From contig WRAA01000049.1 in the NCBI GenBank assembly GCA_009780445.1, forward strand, positions 1 to 10,882: 10,882 nt of DNA, given 5' to 3'. This document shows positions 1-7,487 of this stretch, piece after piece. Source of the DNA: Defluviitaleaceae bacterium. Its GTDB lineage: Bacteria; Bacillota; Clostridia; Lachnospirales; WRAA01. The notes under the pieces were generated by a model. It saw nothing but the letters and a program-made list of their open reading frames with translations, ran no database searches and had not been told where the DNA came from. Position numbers and translations under genes: made by a program. Numbering within the stretch: position 1 is the first letter of the stretch; each line of letters begins with the position of its first letter.

Positions 1-1391
1 CGCCCGTGTATGCCGCCAACCGCCTCGCCCGCCACAAACAGGTTGTGTATCTTGGACGTAGAGCCGCCGGCGTCTATCTCGATGCCGCCGTTCTGATAGT
101 GGAACGTGGGATATATCAGTATCGGCTCCTTGCGCATGTCGATGTCGTAGTTCAGGTACATGCGCAGCATACCGGGTACGCTCTTCTCGATTTTCCCCGC
201 GCCGTGCTTGATCTCGATCATCGGGGTGTCGAGCCATACGCCCAAACCTGACGGCGTGGCAACGCCCTTGCCCCTGGCCGTACACTCGCGTATCACTGCG
301 GCGCAGGCTACGTCGCGGGTCTCCAGAGGATGCACGAAGGCCTCGCCGTCCGCGTTTACGAGCATCGCGCCGATAGACCTCACCTTCTCCGTCACCAACG
401 CGCCGAAGAGCTGTGCGGGATAGGCCACGCCCGTGGGGTGGTACTGGATTGTGTCTTGGTACAGCAGGTTCGCACCGGCGCGGTAGGCCATGATCAGCCC
501 GTCGGCCGTCGCGCCGTAGTGGTTGGACGTTGGGAAGTCTTGGTAGTGCAGACGGCCCGCGCCGCCCGTGGCCATTATCACGGTTCTTGCTCTGGCCACC
601 ATGTACTGCCCGGTCTCCATGTTCTGGAGAACCGCGCCCGCCGCGTTGCCCTCTTCGTCCAGAACAAGCTCCAGCGCGGCCGTAAACTCCACAACGTTTA
701 TGCCGCGGTTCACAACTTCGTCGCGCAGGACGCGCATTATCTCCGCCCCGGTATAGTCCGCACAGGCGTGCATACGCTTGCGGGATGTTCCGCCGCCGTG
801 GGTGGTGATCATGGTGCCGTCCGGCTGTTTGTCGAACATTACGCCAAGGCCGTTCAGCCAGCGCACCGCCTCCGGGCCGTCCATCACCAGACGCTTTAAC
901 AGCTCCGGCTTGGCCTTGTAGTGCCCTCCGCCGTATGCGTCCAGATAGTGCTGCTGGGGGGAGTCGTTGTCCTTGTCCGCCGCCTGGATGCCGCCTTCGG
1001 CCATCATGCTGTTTGCATCGCCCATTCGCAGCTTCGTCACGATCATCACGTCCGCGCCGGCTTCACGCGCTTCGATAGCCGCCGCCGCGCCCGCGCCGCC
1101 TCCGCCGATCACCAATACGTCCACGTCATAGGCCGCGTTGTCAAGGTCTATGTTCACGTCCATGATCCTGCTGTTCGAGTGCAAAAGCTCTGTCAGCTCG
1201 CCGGGTGCCTTCTCGCCCTTGTTCGGCCCCACCTTTATTATGTCAAAACCGGCCTCTCTATAGTCGGGGTGGAACTCCCGCAGGAGGTGTTCCTTCTCGT
1301 CCGCCGTCATTCTGGCCGGCGTAAGACCCAGCCTGTGCTGCCGCGTAGCCTCCACATTCTTGATAGATGCCGTCATCTGTTCCGGTATCAT
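1..1391 (-). CDS. Fumarate reductase/succinate dehydrogenase-type flavoprotein subunit (partial, 3' end missing)
   Basis: The first 463 residues are in the window; the C-terminus lies beyond the left edge. The ATG at 1391-1389 follows a GGAGGGG ribosome site and lies 10 nt after the stop of the iron-sulfur subunit. An unusual 88-residue N-terminal extension precedes the FAD-binding GGGGAG motif at 96-101. Residues matching the fumarate reductase active site are visible: H318 in HPTG, T334-E335 and R338 (TEKVR), R359 in RDV, and H431 in HYQNGG. The window ends in the conserved GEAVGGIHG region, so the last catalytic Arg is not seen. Where E. coli FrdA and SdhA carry the His that binds FAD covalently, this protein has N127 before the AEGG motif, so FAD is probably non-covalent, as in soluble NadB/TfrA-type enzymes. 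The likely reaction is reduction of fumarate or a similar enoate in the cytoplasm. Succinate oxidation or another unsaturated acid as substrate remains possible. Confidence 0.88.
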   Translation of the reverse strand, partial: MIPEQMTASIKNVEATRQHRLGLTPARMTADEKEHLLREFHPDYREAGFDIIKVGPNKGEKAPGELTELLHSNSRIMDVNIDLDNAAYDVDVLVIGGGGAGAAAAIEAREAGADVMIVTKLRMGDANSMMAEGGIQAADKDNDSPQQHYLDAYGGGHYKAKPELLKRLVMDGPEAVRWLNGLGVMFDKQPDGTMITTHGGGTSRKRMHACADYTGAEIMRVLRDEVVNRGINVVEFTAALELVLDEEGNAAGAVLQNMETGQYMVARARTVIMATGGAGRLHYQDFPTSNHYGATADGLIMAYRAGANLLYQDTIQYHPTGVAYPAQLFGALVTEKVRSIGAMLVNADGEAFVHPLETRDVACAAVIRECTARGKGVATPSGLGVWLDTPMIEIKHGAGKIEKSVPGMLRMYLNYDIDMRKEPILIYPTFHYQNGGIEIDAGGSTSKIHNLFVAGEAVGGIHG

Positions 1392-1401
1392 GCCGCCCCT
1401 C

Positions 1402-2076
1402 CTATTCCTCTATCTCCCGCGTATTGTACAGCTCCTTCATCTCTTCCGGCGGCGTGGCCATCATGGCCTCCACAAGCTCGTCGAACTCGCCGTTGCCGAT
1501 GGACAATGCGCGGCGTATGTTGTGTTCCGTCTCCGGCTGGAGGTACTTGCCCGTAAGCCGCCTGGCCAGCAGCCCCACCAGCGGGTGGGATATGCCCGCG
1601 GGGCAGCGCGAAACGCATATGCCGCAGCTTACGCAGTCGAAGGATTCGTGTGCGCACTTCTCCAATTCGTCGCGCTGGGCGTATGCTATGTACTGCATCA
1701 CGTTAAGCTCGCGCGCGCAGGACTTCGTACACGCGTTACAGCCGATACATGCGTAGATCTCGGGGTACAGCTGCATCATGATCTGCTTTGTCGGGCGTAT
1801 GTTGTCCAGCTCGTAGGCGCGTTTGTTGGTGGGGAAGAACGGCAGCGTGGCCACATACATGCCGTCCTCCACCTGTGTTTGGCACGCCAGGCAGGCGTGC
1901 AGCTTTGTTTTTCCGGCGACCCTATACACCGTGGCGCACGCGCCGCAGAAGCCGTGGCGGCACCCGCACCCGCGCACAAGCTCATAACCGGCATACTCCA
2001 TGGCGGTCATAATCGTAAGCTCCGCCGGGACAGAATAGTGCTTGCCGTAAAAATATACATTTGCCATCTCGTGCAT
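1402..2076 (-). CDS. Fumarate reductase-type iron-sulfur subunit, SdhB/TfrB N-terminal-like
   Basis: This 224-residue protein is expected to pass electrons to the flavoprotein encoded directly downstream. An N-terminal [2Fe-2S] ferredoxin-like domain has C39, C44, C47 and C62, with extra cysteines at 37 and 65. It is followed by two regular CxxCxxCxxxC motifs, C110/113/116/120 and C148/151/154/158. In membrane-bound SdhB/FrdB the last motif lacks one Cys and binds a quinone-proximal [3Fe-4S] cluster. Here C151 is present, so a [4Fe-4S] cluster is predicted. No membrane segment or anchor gene is seen, which suggests a soluble enzyme. In methanogen thiol:fumarate reductase, TfrB carries an HdrB-like CCG half after this part; that half is absent here, but a separate HdrB lies in the same operon. 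The start at 2076 is preceded by GGAAGGTG; an ATG at 2067 is an alternative. Confidence 0.88.
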   Translation of the reverse strand: MHEMANVYFYGKHYSVPAELTIMTAMEYAGYELVRGCGCRHGFCGACATVYRVAGKTKLHACLACQTQVEDGMYVATLPFFPTNKRAYELDNIRPTKQIMMQLYPEIYACIGCNACTKSCARELNVMQYIAYAQRDELEKCAHESFDCVSCGICVSRCPAGISHPLVGLLARRLTGKYLQPETEHNIRRALSIGNGEFDELVEAMMATPPEEMKELYNTREIEE

Positions 2077-2096
2077 CGTCTCACACCTTCCGTCTC

Positions 2097-2120
2097 AGAA
2101 CCTGTAGACGTACAGGTTCT
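2097..2120 (-). repeat. Perfect 10-bp inverted repeat at the flxA/frdB junction
   Basis: The arm AGAACCTGTA (2097-2106) and its exact complement TACAGGTTCT (2111-2120) enclose a 4-nt loop. The outer base of the right arm is part of the flxA stop codon, so the hairpin would form in the mRNA right after translation of flxA ends and before the ribosome site of the next gene. No U-run follows, so it does not look like an intrinsic terminator. It could act in mRNA processing, stability or ribosome coupling. Confidence 0.75.
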
Positions 2121-2950
2121 CAGTATTCGTCCGGCAGTTCGTCCACTTCGTCGCAGCGGAACACCGGGCCGTCCTTGCACACCAGCTTGGAGCCTATGTT
2201 ACAGCGGCCGCACTTGCCAATGCCGCACTTCATGCGCAGTTCCAGAGTTGTGTAGATCTGCTGCTTCTTAAAACCCAGCTTCACAAGCTCTTCCAGCACA
2301 AACTTGATCATTACGGGCGGGCCGCATACGATCACGGTTTTGTCGCAGCCAAGGCCAAGGCTGCCCAGGTATGCCGGCACAAAACCGACATTGCCGCTCC
2401 AGCCTTCCTCCGGCCTGTCGATCGTGAGATACACATTTGTGCGCGGCCGGCTGCGCCACGTGTCCTCGATTTCCGGGCGGAACACAAGATCGCCGGCGGA
2501 GCGCGAACCGTACACGATGTCCACACTGCCGTAGTCCTCCCGCTTGTCGAAAACATAGTTGATCACCGACCTCACCGGCGCGAGGCCGATTCCGCCGGCG
2601 ATAAACAGCAGATCCTGCCCGCGCAGAACGTCATCCACCGGGAAGGGCTTGCCGTACGGCCCGCGTATGGTGATGCCGTCGCCCTCCTGCATGGTGTGCA
2701 TGTAGTCTGTGAGGGTGCCGCAGCGTTTGACGCTGAACTCCATGTACAGCGTGTTTGTCGGCGAAGATGTTATGGAGAACATGGCCTCGCCCACCCCGGG
2801 CACGGAGAGCATCGCGCACTGCCCGGGTTTGTGGCCGAAGGGCTTGCCGCCTGTTGCGGATGTTACGCAGAATGTCTTAACATCAGGCGTTTCGTCCCGG
2901 ATGCTTGTGATAACGCCGACCTCGGGGATCAGCGTGTCGGGCATACACAT
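2120..2950 (-). CDS. flxA: FlxA-like FAD/NAD(P)H-binding oxidoreductase subunit
   Basis: This 276-residue protein belongs to the ferredoxin-reductase superfamily, in the branch with AsrB, hydrogenase gamma and the dihydroorotate dehydrogenase electron-transfer subunit. It should oxidise NAD(P)H and feed electrons to the Hdr core. The FAD-binding region holds the motif MFSITSSP (about 57-64). A nucleotide-binding segment contains IAGGIGLAPVRS, followed by VYGSRS and VCGPP. A C-terminal [2Fe-2S] motif has C242, C247, C250 and C258. These features match FlxA of the FlxABCD-HdrABC NADH dehydrogenase/heterodisulfide reductase described in Desulfovibrio vulgaris. The ATG at 2950 follows GGAGGAG with a 6-nt spacer. 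That ribosome site lies within the left arm of a 213-bp palindromic element separating this gene from flxB. The preference for NADH over NADPH is inferred from the family. Confidence 0.9.
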   Translation of the reverse strand: MCMPDTLIPEVGVITSIRDETPDVKTFCVTSATGGKPFGHKPGQCAMLSVPGVGEAMFSITSSPTNTLYMEFSVKRCGTLTDYMHTMQEGDGITIRGPYGKPFPVDDVLRGQDLLFIAGGIGLAPVRSVINYVFDKREDYGSVDIVYGSRSAGDLVFRPEIEDTWRSRPRTNVYLTIDRPEEGWSGNVGFVPAYLGSLGLGCDKTVIVCGPPVMIKFVLEELVKLGFKKQQIYTTLELRMKCGIGKCGRCNIGSKLVCKDGPVFRCDEVDELPDEY

Positions 2951-3163
2951 CTAGTGCTCCTCCAATACTAAATTTAATGCGCCTTCGCGGTCTTTTTGCC
3001 GAAATCCCGCGTCAGCTCCTCCTTGCGAACCACTTCGGGCTGGTCGTTCGGCTAACGCCGAACTGCTCGCCCATGCACCCAGGTTCGCGGCGTCGTCACT
3101 TCCTTGTCTTTCGACAAAAATCCTCGCGAATGCACATCAAATTTAGCATTGGCGAAGCACTAG
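2951..3163. repeat. 213-bp palindromic element (MITE-like) between flxB and flxA
   Basis: The stretch begins CTAGTGCT (2951-2958) and ends AGCACTAG (3156-3163). Its two halves pair along nearly the whole length: 2962-2975 with 3139-3152 (13/14), 2984-2989 with 3125-3130, 2993-3004 with 3109-3120 (11/12), and 3025-3030 with 3083-3088. The perfect central hairpin GTTCGGC-TAAC-GCCGAAC lies at 3046-3063. There is no convincing ORF. The ends overlap the flxB stop codon and abut the flxA start codon. The long terminal inverted repeats, the TA/CTAG at the ends, and placement in an otherwise tightly packed operon suggest a non-autonomous mobile element. An operon-encoded structured RNA is the alternative. 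Confidence 0.75.
2957..2963 (-). promoter_or_regulatory. Ribosome-binding site of flxA inside the palindromic element
   Basis: Read on the minus strand, GGAGGAG sits 6 nt before the ATG at 2950. The matching position in the opposite arm reads GGCGAAG, so the two arms of the repeat differ at the bases that make the Shine-Dalgarno core. In RNA this site would be partly paired in the long hairpin. Confidence 0.65.
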
Positions 3164-4179
3164 CTCACCCCCAGGCTCTTCATGATCTTGACGATGTTCA
3201 GCGACGACGGACACTTGTTGACACACCTTCCGCATCCCACGCAGGACAGTTGGCCGCCGGCGGTGCTTGGGTGGTAGACCAGCTTGTGCATGAAGCGTTG
3301 GCGGAAGCGTTCCTTCTGCGTCTTGCGCGGATTTCCGTGCGCCATCAGAGTAAAGTCGGAGTACATGCACGAATCCCAGGTGCGGTAGCGTATCGCGCCG
3401 TCGCCGGTGTTATAGTCCTTTATGTCATAGCACTGGCACGTGGGGCAGACATAGCTGCACGTGCCGCAGGCGATACACGCGTCACACACGCTGTCCCAAA
3501 CAGGCGAGTTAAAGACTTCCAGCATGTCTGCGTCCTTCAGCGCGTCCAGCGAAAGGTTGTTGTAGGGCAGAGCCTCCAGCCTTTCGCGGATCTCCTGTCG
3601 GTACTCCGCCACATCTTCCGCGTCAGCGTCTTGCAGGAACGGCTCGAGCTTGTGCGTCAGCTGCCTCCCGCGCTCCGTCACCGGCTCGAGATACAGATAC
3701 TGCCCGCAGAGCCACGCCGTCACATCGGCCTGCGGGTCGGACGCATCCACGCCGAAGGGCTTGCAGAAGCACGTGCTTGCGGGGCGGCCGCAGGCCAGAG
3801 CCACAACACAGCCGTGCCCCCGCCGCGCTTCATAGAATCTGTCCACAGGTTCGCCAAGGTACACCTTGTCCAGAATCTCCATGCCCAGCACGTCACAGCC
3901 GCGCATCCCGAACACCACGAAGGGTCTGTCCGCGAAGGCCGCCGGCTCTATGTGTATGTCCTTGCCGTCCACCACACCCTTGTAGAGGCTCTCCGATTGC
4001 GGAAGGAAGAACTCCTTGGGCGGCTTCACGGTCTTTAGCGTGTCGAAATCCGCCTGCACGCCCTCGGCGTACAGCCCGAAGTTGGTCTGTCCGTCCTTGC
4101 GGATGGGCAGGAAAACATCCATTGTTCCCGCCAGCGTGTTAAGCACATCCGTCAGCTGTGTTGCCGAAACCTTGTACAC
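3160..4179 (-). CDS. flxB: FlxB-like 4Fe-4S dicluster electron-transfer protein (AsrA/hydrogenase-beta family)
   Basis: This 339-residue protein probably carries electrons between FlxA and the Hdr core. The N-terminal half has KPPKEFFLP at 52-60 and FGMRGCD at 90-96, which recall AsrA and the beta subunit of sulfhydrogenases, followed by a Cys-rich ACG...TCFC stretch (130-139). The C-terminal part holds two ferredoxin motifs, C235/238/241/245 (with C232 and C248 nearby) and one beginning C313/316/319/323. The GTG at 4179 is chosen because the purine-rich stretch AAGGGGGTAGGGAA lies just before it. The gene starts 4 nt after the flxC stop. It is named FlxB because it neighbours FlxA and resembles AsrA; the B/C assignment is not certain from sequence alone. 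Confidence 0.85.
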   Translation of the reverse strand: MYKVSATQLTDVLNTLAGTMDVFLPIRKDGQTNFGLYAEGVQADFDTLKTVKPPKEFFLPQSESLYKGVVDGKDIHIEPAAFADRPFVVFGMRGCDVLGMEILDKVYLGEPVDRFYEARRGHGCVVALACGRPASTCFCKPFGVDASDPQADVTAWLCGQYLYLEPVTERGRQLTHKLEPFLQDADAEDVAEYRQEIRERLEALPYNNLSLDALKDADMLEVFNSPVWDSVCDACIACGTCSYVCPTCQCYDIKDYNTGDGAIRYRTWDSCMYSDFTLMAHGNPRKTQKERFRQRFMHKLVYHPSTAGGQLSCVGCGRCVNKCPSSLNIVKIMKSLGVS

Positions 4180-4183
4180 TTCC

Positions 4184-5065
4184 CTACCCCCTTGTGTGGA
4201 CGATGCTCGGTTCCGCGTCGGTGTCTGCGTTAAAGGCCGTCAGCGGGCCGAGAGTCTCCGTATCCTGCCCCGCTTGGAACTCGCCGTACAGCTCGTTGAT
4301 GTCCTTTATGATCTTGCGGTTGAGAAGCTGGAGCTTGATGTCCTGCGGGCATACGCGGGCGCATTCGCCGCAGTCGGTGCATCTGCCCGCCACGTGATAG
4401 GCGCGGATGATGTGGAAGAGCTGTTCCTCGAATGTTGTGACATTGGCCTTTGCCGCCGTGTCATACTTCGCGCTGTCGAACACGCACTTCTTGCAGTTGC
4501 ACGCGGGGCAGACATTGCGGCAGGCGTTGCAGCGTATACACGTCGAGAGTTCGCCCTGCCAGAACTCGTAGCGCTCAAGGGACTGCAAGCCCTCCAGCCG
4601 CGTCACGCCGCCAAATCTGTCCTGCGCCTCCGGCCGCGAAAGGCTTTCGTCAAGCACAAGTTCGTCGTACACCACGTGGTCGTGCTTAGTGCATACGAGG
4701 CAGCGTTCGAGCCAGCCCACGTCCTCCATTTCCTCCACCTTGGCGTTGCCGCCGCAGCTTACGCCGACGACATATGCCTTGGCTCTGTCGATCTGATGCT
4801 CCTTCACCAGCTGGTTAAAGCTGTAGGTGTCGCACGGCTTGAGAAAGACCACTGTCACGCCGTCCCGCTTGCCCGCGCCTATCATGAATCCGCTCAGGTT
4901 CGCCGCGCAGTACTTGTTGTACACCAATTCGGACAAATCGTCCTGCGCTGTGAAGAACGACGGCTCCGGCGCGGTCTCAAAATCTGTGCGCTTCCAGCCC
5001 AGCACGCGGGCCGCTCTTCCGTCTGCAAGCATCTTGCCCGCCAAGATTCTTAACTGCTCTTGCAT
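4184..5065 (-). CDS. flxC: FlxC-like 4Fe-4S protein (FrhB/FdhB-like)
   Basis: This 293-residue protein has a LKPCD motif at 75-79, as in the F420-hydrogenase/formate dehydrogenase beta family. It also has a conserved Cys region (C104, C122, C125). Two 4Fe-4S motifs follow, C176/179/182/186 with extra Cys at 189, 191 and 194, and C229/232/235/239. It is expected to be a soluble electron-transfer subunit of the FlxABCD module, linking the NADH-oxidising FlxA to FlxD/HdrA. The ATG at 5065 is supported by GGAGG 7 nt upstream. The gene overlaps the end of flxD by 16 nt, which suggests translational coupling and matched expression. Its exact redox partner within the module is an inference. Confidence 0.85.
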   Translation of the reverse strand: MQEQLRILAGKMLADGRAARVLGWKRTDFETAPEPSFFTAQDDLSELVYNKYCAANLSGFMIGAGKRDGVTVVFLKPCDTYSFNQLVKEHQIDRAKAYVVGVSCGGNAKVEEMEDVGWLERCLVCTKHDHVVYDELVLDESLSRPEAQDRFGGVTRLEGLQSLERYEFWQGELSTCIRCNACRNVCPACNCKKCVFDSAKYDTAAKANVTTFEEQLFHIIRAYHVAGRCTDCGECARVCPQDIKLQLLNRKIIKDINELYGEFQAGQDTETLGPLTAFNADTDAEPSIVHTRG

Positions 5066-5496
5066 CGCAGATCCTCCAGTCGCCTGTTCTTACCCAGCTT
5101 GTGTATGTTCTCGGCGAAGCCGCTCATTGTCGCGGCAAACTTTGCGCCTTCGGCGGCGGACACCCACTCCAGATGCGTGCGCCCGCGCTCAATGCCCATG
5201 AAGTCCAGCAGTGAGAACAGCAGGGTCATTCGCCGCCTTGCATAGTAGTTGCCCATGATGTAGTGGCAGTCACCGGGGTGGCACCCGCAGATGATCACGC
5301 CGTCCGCGCCTTTCTGGAACGCGCGCAGGACGAACAGCGGGTTTATGCGGCAGGAACACGGAACCTTGATGATGCGCACCTCCGCCGGATAGGCCAGGCG
5401 GCTTGTGCCGGCAAGATCCGCGCCGGCATAGGAGCACCAGTTGCAGCAGAACGCCGTAATCAGCGGCGTGAAAGTCTGTTCTCCGGTTATCTGCAT
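5050..5496 (-). CDS. flxD: FlxD/MvhD-like [2Fe-2S] subunit
   Basis: This 148-residue protein belongs to the MvhD family (methyl-viologen-reducing hydrogenase delta), whose members dock on HdrA and pass electrons into it. The conserved Cys pattern is visible: C17-C18-x2-C21 in CCNWCSYAGADLAG, C47-x-C49, and C70-x-C72-x4-C77 in CGCHPGDCHY. The start is set at the ATG at 5496 because GGAGGTGG lies 8 nt upstream. The open frame extends farther upstream, but that part is antisense-frame noise inside hdrA. The gene overlaps the hdrA stop by 10 nt. All cysteines are encoded as Cys, with no in-frame TGA. In this operon the partner upstream of FlxD is a NADH-oxidising module and not a hydrogenase. Confidence 0.93.
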   Translation of the reverse strand: MQITGEQTFTPLITAFCCNWCSYAGADLAGTSRLAYPAEVRIIKVPCSCRINPLFVLRAFQKGADGVIICGCHPGDCHYIMGNYYARRRMTLLFSLLDFMGIERGRTHLEWVSAAEGAKFAATMSGFAENIHKLGKNRRLEDLRCKSS

Positions 5497-7469
5497 AGGG
5501 CGTCCACCTCCGCTAATATCTGCCTGTTCGAGAAGCCCAGCAGATCCATCGCGCCCGAAGGGCATGTCACCGCACACGCGCCGCAGCCTTGGCAGAGCGC
5601 GGTGTTCACCGCCGCCAAACGCTGATTGCCGCGCACGCCGTGGTCGTTGATCTGCCTGTCCTCGTAGCCTATTGCGCCGTAGGGGCATACGCTCTCGCAG
5701 GCCGAGCATCCGTTGCACGCCAGCTCGTCGGCGGCGGCTACGCATGGGTTGGTGGTGAGCTTGCTCTTTGAAAGCAGACCCAGCACCTTTGCGGCGGCGG
5801 CTCCCGCCTGTGCCACGGTCTCCGGGATGTCCTTCGGCCCGTGGCACGCGCCCGCAAGGAATACGCCGGCCGTAGGGCTTTCCACGGGCTTCAGCTTGGG
5901 GTGCGCTTCCGTCATGAATCCGTTGGTGTCGATGCTTGCCGTAAGCATGGAGGCTATCGGCTTCGTGGATTTCAGCGGCTCTATGGCTGTGGCCAGCACT
6001 ATCATGTCCGTCCTTGCGGTGATCTGCCGGTTGTCCAGCATGTCGGCGGCTTGCAGCACAAGATGGTCGCCCATGTCCACAACCTTGCCCACCTGCCCCT
6101 TGATATAGTTCACGCCGTATTCCTCCGCCGCGCGGCGGTAGAATTCGTCGAAGTTCTTGCCGGGCGAGCGCACGTCTATGTAGTATACGTTCACGTCGAT
6201 GTCGGGGTACTTGTCCTTGACCAGCATCGCGTGCTTTGCCGTGTACATGCAGCATATCTTGGAGCAATAGGCCTTGCCGCGCGGCGTGGTGTCTCTGGAG
6301 CCTACGCACTGGATGAAGGTGATGCTCTTGGGCTTGCGTCCGTCGGAAAGGCGCACCAGCGCGCCCTTTGTGGGGCCGGCGGCGTTTGTAATGCGCTCAA
6401 ACTCCAGTGATGTCAGCACGTCCTTGCTCTCCGGCGCATATTCGCCGAACTTGCCAAGCTCTATCGGCCGAAAGCCCGTGGCCACGATAACCGCGCCGTA
6501 CTTCTGCGTCACAAGCTCGTCCTGCTGTTCGAAGTCTATCGCGCCCGGGGCGCACACCGTTTCGCACAGGCCGCACTTGCCCGTCTTAAACTTGATGCAC
6601 TGCTCGCGGTCGATAACCGGCACGTTCGGCACGGCCTGCGCGAAGGGAATGTAGATGGCCTTGCGGTTGCTCAGGCCTTCCTCGAACTCGCTGGGTGCCT
6701 TCTTCGCGGGGCATTTGTCGTAACACGCGCCGCAGCCGGTACACTTCTTCATGTCTACACTACGCGCCTTCTTGCGTATGGTCACGGTGAAGTCGCCGAC
6801 GAAACCTTCCACGCTCTCCACCTCGCTGTAGGTGTGCAGGGTTATGTTGTCGTGGGTGGCCGCGTCAACCATCTTTGGCGTGAGTATACACGCAGAGCAG
6901 TCCAGCGTGGGGAAGGTTTTGTCCAGCTGTGCCATCCTGCCGCCTATGCCCGGCGTGCTTTCCACTATGTCCACATCGTAACCCGCGTCGGCCACATCCA
7001 GCGCGACGGAGATCCCGGCGATTCCGCCGCCGATAACAAGGGCGCGCTTCGTAACCGGGCTTTCGCCGGCGAACAGCGGGGTATTAAGATGCACCTTGGC
7101 GACGGCGGCTGATGTGAGGGATACGGCCTTCTTCGTCGCGTCGTCCTTGTCCTTGTGTATCCACGAACACTGCTCGCGGATGTTGGCCATCTCGAGCATG
7201 TACGGGTTCAGCCCTATCTTTGCCGCGGCCTTGCGAAACGTAACCTCATGCATACGCGGCGAACACGCGCTCACCACCACGCCCGTAAGGTTGTGTTCCT
7301 TCACGGCGTTTGCGATCATGGTCTGGCCGGCCTCGGAACACATGTACGGATATTCGGCGGAGAACACCACGCCCCGCTCCAGCCGCGCCTTATCCACAAC
7401 CTCGCCCACGTCTACGGCGGCGGCAATGTTGGTTCCGCAATGGCACACAAACACGCCTACTCTCTTCAC
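5487..7469 (-). CDS. hdrA: HdrA, flavin-based electron-bifurcating heterodisulfide reductase subunit A
   Basis: HdrA (660 residues) carries the bifurcating FAD and sends electrons to both a low-potential and a high-potential acceptor. The N-terminal domain has C9-H-C11, C44 and C69 (CSPRMHE) and the conserved NIREQCSWIH. An FAD Rossmann motif, GGGIAG, lies at 147-152. The HdrA signature GGRMAQLDKTFPTLDCSAC ends with C191 and C194. Inserted ferredoxin motifs are C243/246/249/253 and C291/299/302/306, and FIQCVGSRD with YCSKICC lies in the thioredoxin-reductase-like part. A C-terminal two-cluster ferredoxin domain has C585/588/591/595 and C626/629/632/636 and is the expected ferredoxin exit. 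The length matches single-copy bacterial and archaeal HdrA. The GTG at 7469 follows GGGAGG with a 7-nt spacer. A palindrome sits just upstream, and flxD overlaps the 3' end. Confidence 0.96.
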   Translation of the reverse strand: MKRVGVFVCHCGTNIAAAVDVGEVVDKARLERGVVFSAEYPYMCSEAGQTMIANAVKEHNLTGVVVSACSPRMHEVTFRKAAAKIGLNPYMLEMANIREQCSWIHKDKDDATKKAVSLTSAAVAKVHLNTPLFAGESPVTKRALVIGGGIAGISVALDVADAGYDVDIVESTPGIGGRMAQLDKTFPTLDCSACILTPKMVDAATHDNITLHTYSEVESVEGFVGDFTVTIRKKARSVDMKKCTGCGACYDKCPAKKAPSEFEEGLSNRKAIYIPFAQAVPNVPVIDREQCIKFKTGKCGLCETVCAPGAIDFEQQDELVTQKYGAVIVATGFRPIELGKFGEYAPESKDVLTSLEFERITNAAGPTKGALVRLSDGRKPKSITFIQCVGSRDTTPRGKAYCSKICCMYTAKHAMLVKDKYPDIDVNVYYIDVRSPGKNFDEFYRRAAEEYGVNYIKGQVGKVVDMGDHLVLQAADMLDNRQITARTDMIVLATAIEPLKSTKPIASMLTASIDTNGFMTEAHPKLKPVESPTAGVFLAGACHGPKDIPETVAQAGAAAAKVLGLLSKSKLTTNPCVAAADELACNGCSACESVCPYGAIGYEDRQINDHGVRGNQRLAAVNTALCQGCGACAVTCPSGAMDLLGFSNRQILAEVDALCR

Positions 7470-7487
7470 TCTGCCACCTCCCGGCTG

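Noticed and set aside
1360..2271. Plus-strand open frame of 303 codons
   Set aside because: It is a shadow of the iron-sulfur subunit and the end of flxA, with an Arg/Ala/His-rich sequence typical of an antisense frame.
2951..3163. T-rich runs in the 213-bp palindrome considered as a terminator between flxB and flxA
   Set aside because: The T and A runs lie within the stem, not after a compact GC hairpin, and the FlxA and Frd genes downstream have no evident promoter of their own.
2977..4038. Long plus-strand open frame of 353 codons
   Set aside because: It is antisense to flxB and the palindromic element. Its protein shows no domain pattern, while the minus strand has Cys motifs and ribosome sites.
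4016..5053. Long plus-strand open frame of 345 codons
   Set aside because: It is antisense to flxC and the start of flxB. GC-rich codon bias leaves the opposite frame open, and no recognisable motif is present.
5497..6309. Upstream extension of the flxD frame inside hdrA
   Set aside because: The Arg-rich translation is an out-of-frame reading of hdrA. The MvhD family start and the GGAGGTGG site both point to 5496.
5050..7469. Possible selenocysteine in HdrA or the MvhD-like subunit, as in some methanogens
   Set aside because: All expected cysteine positions are encoded by Cys codons and no in-frame TGA interrupts the frames.
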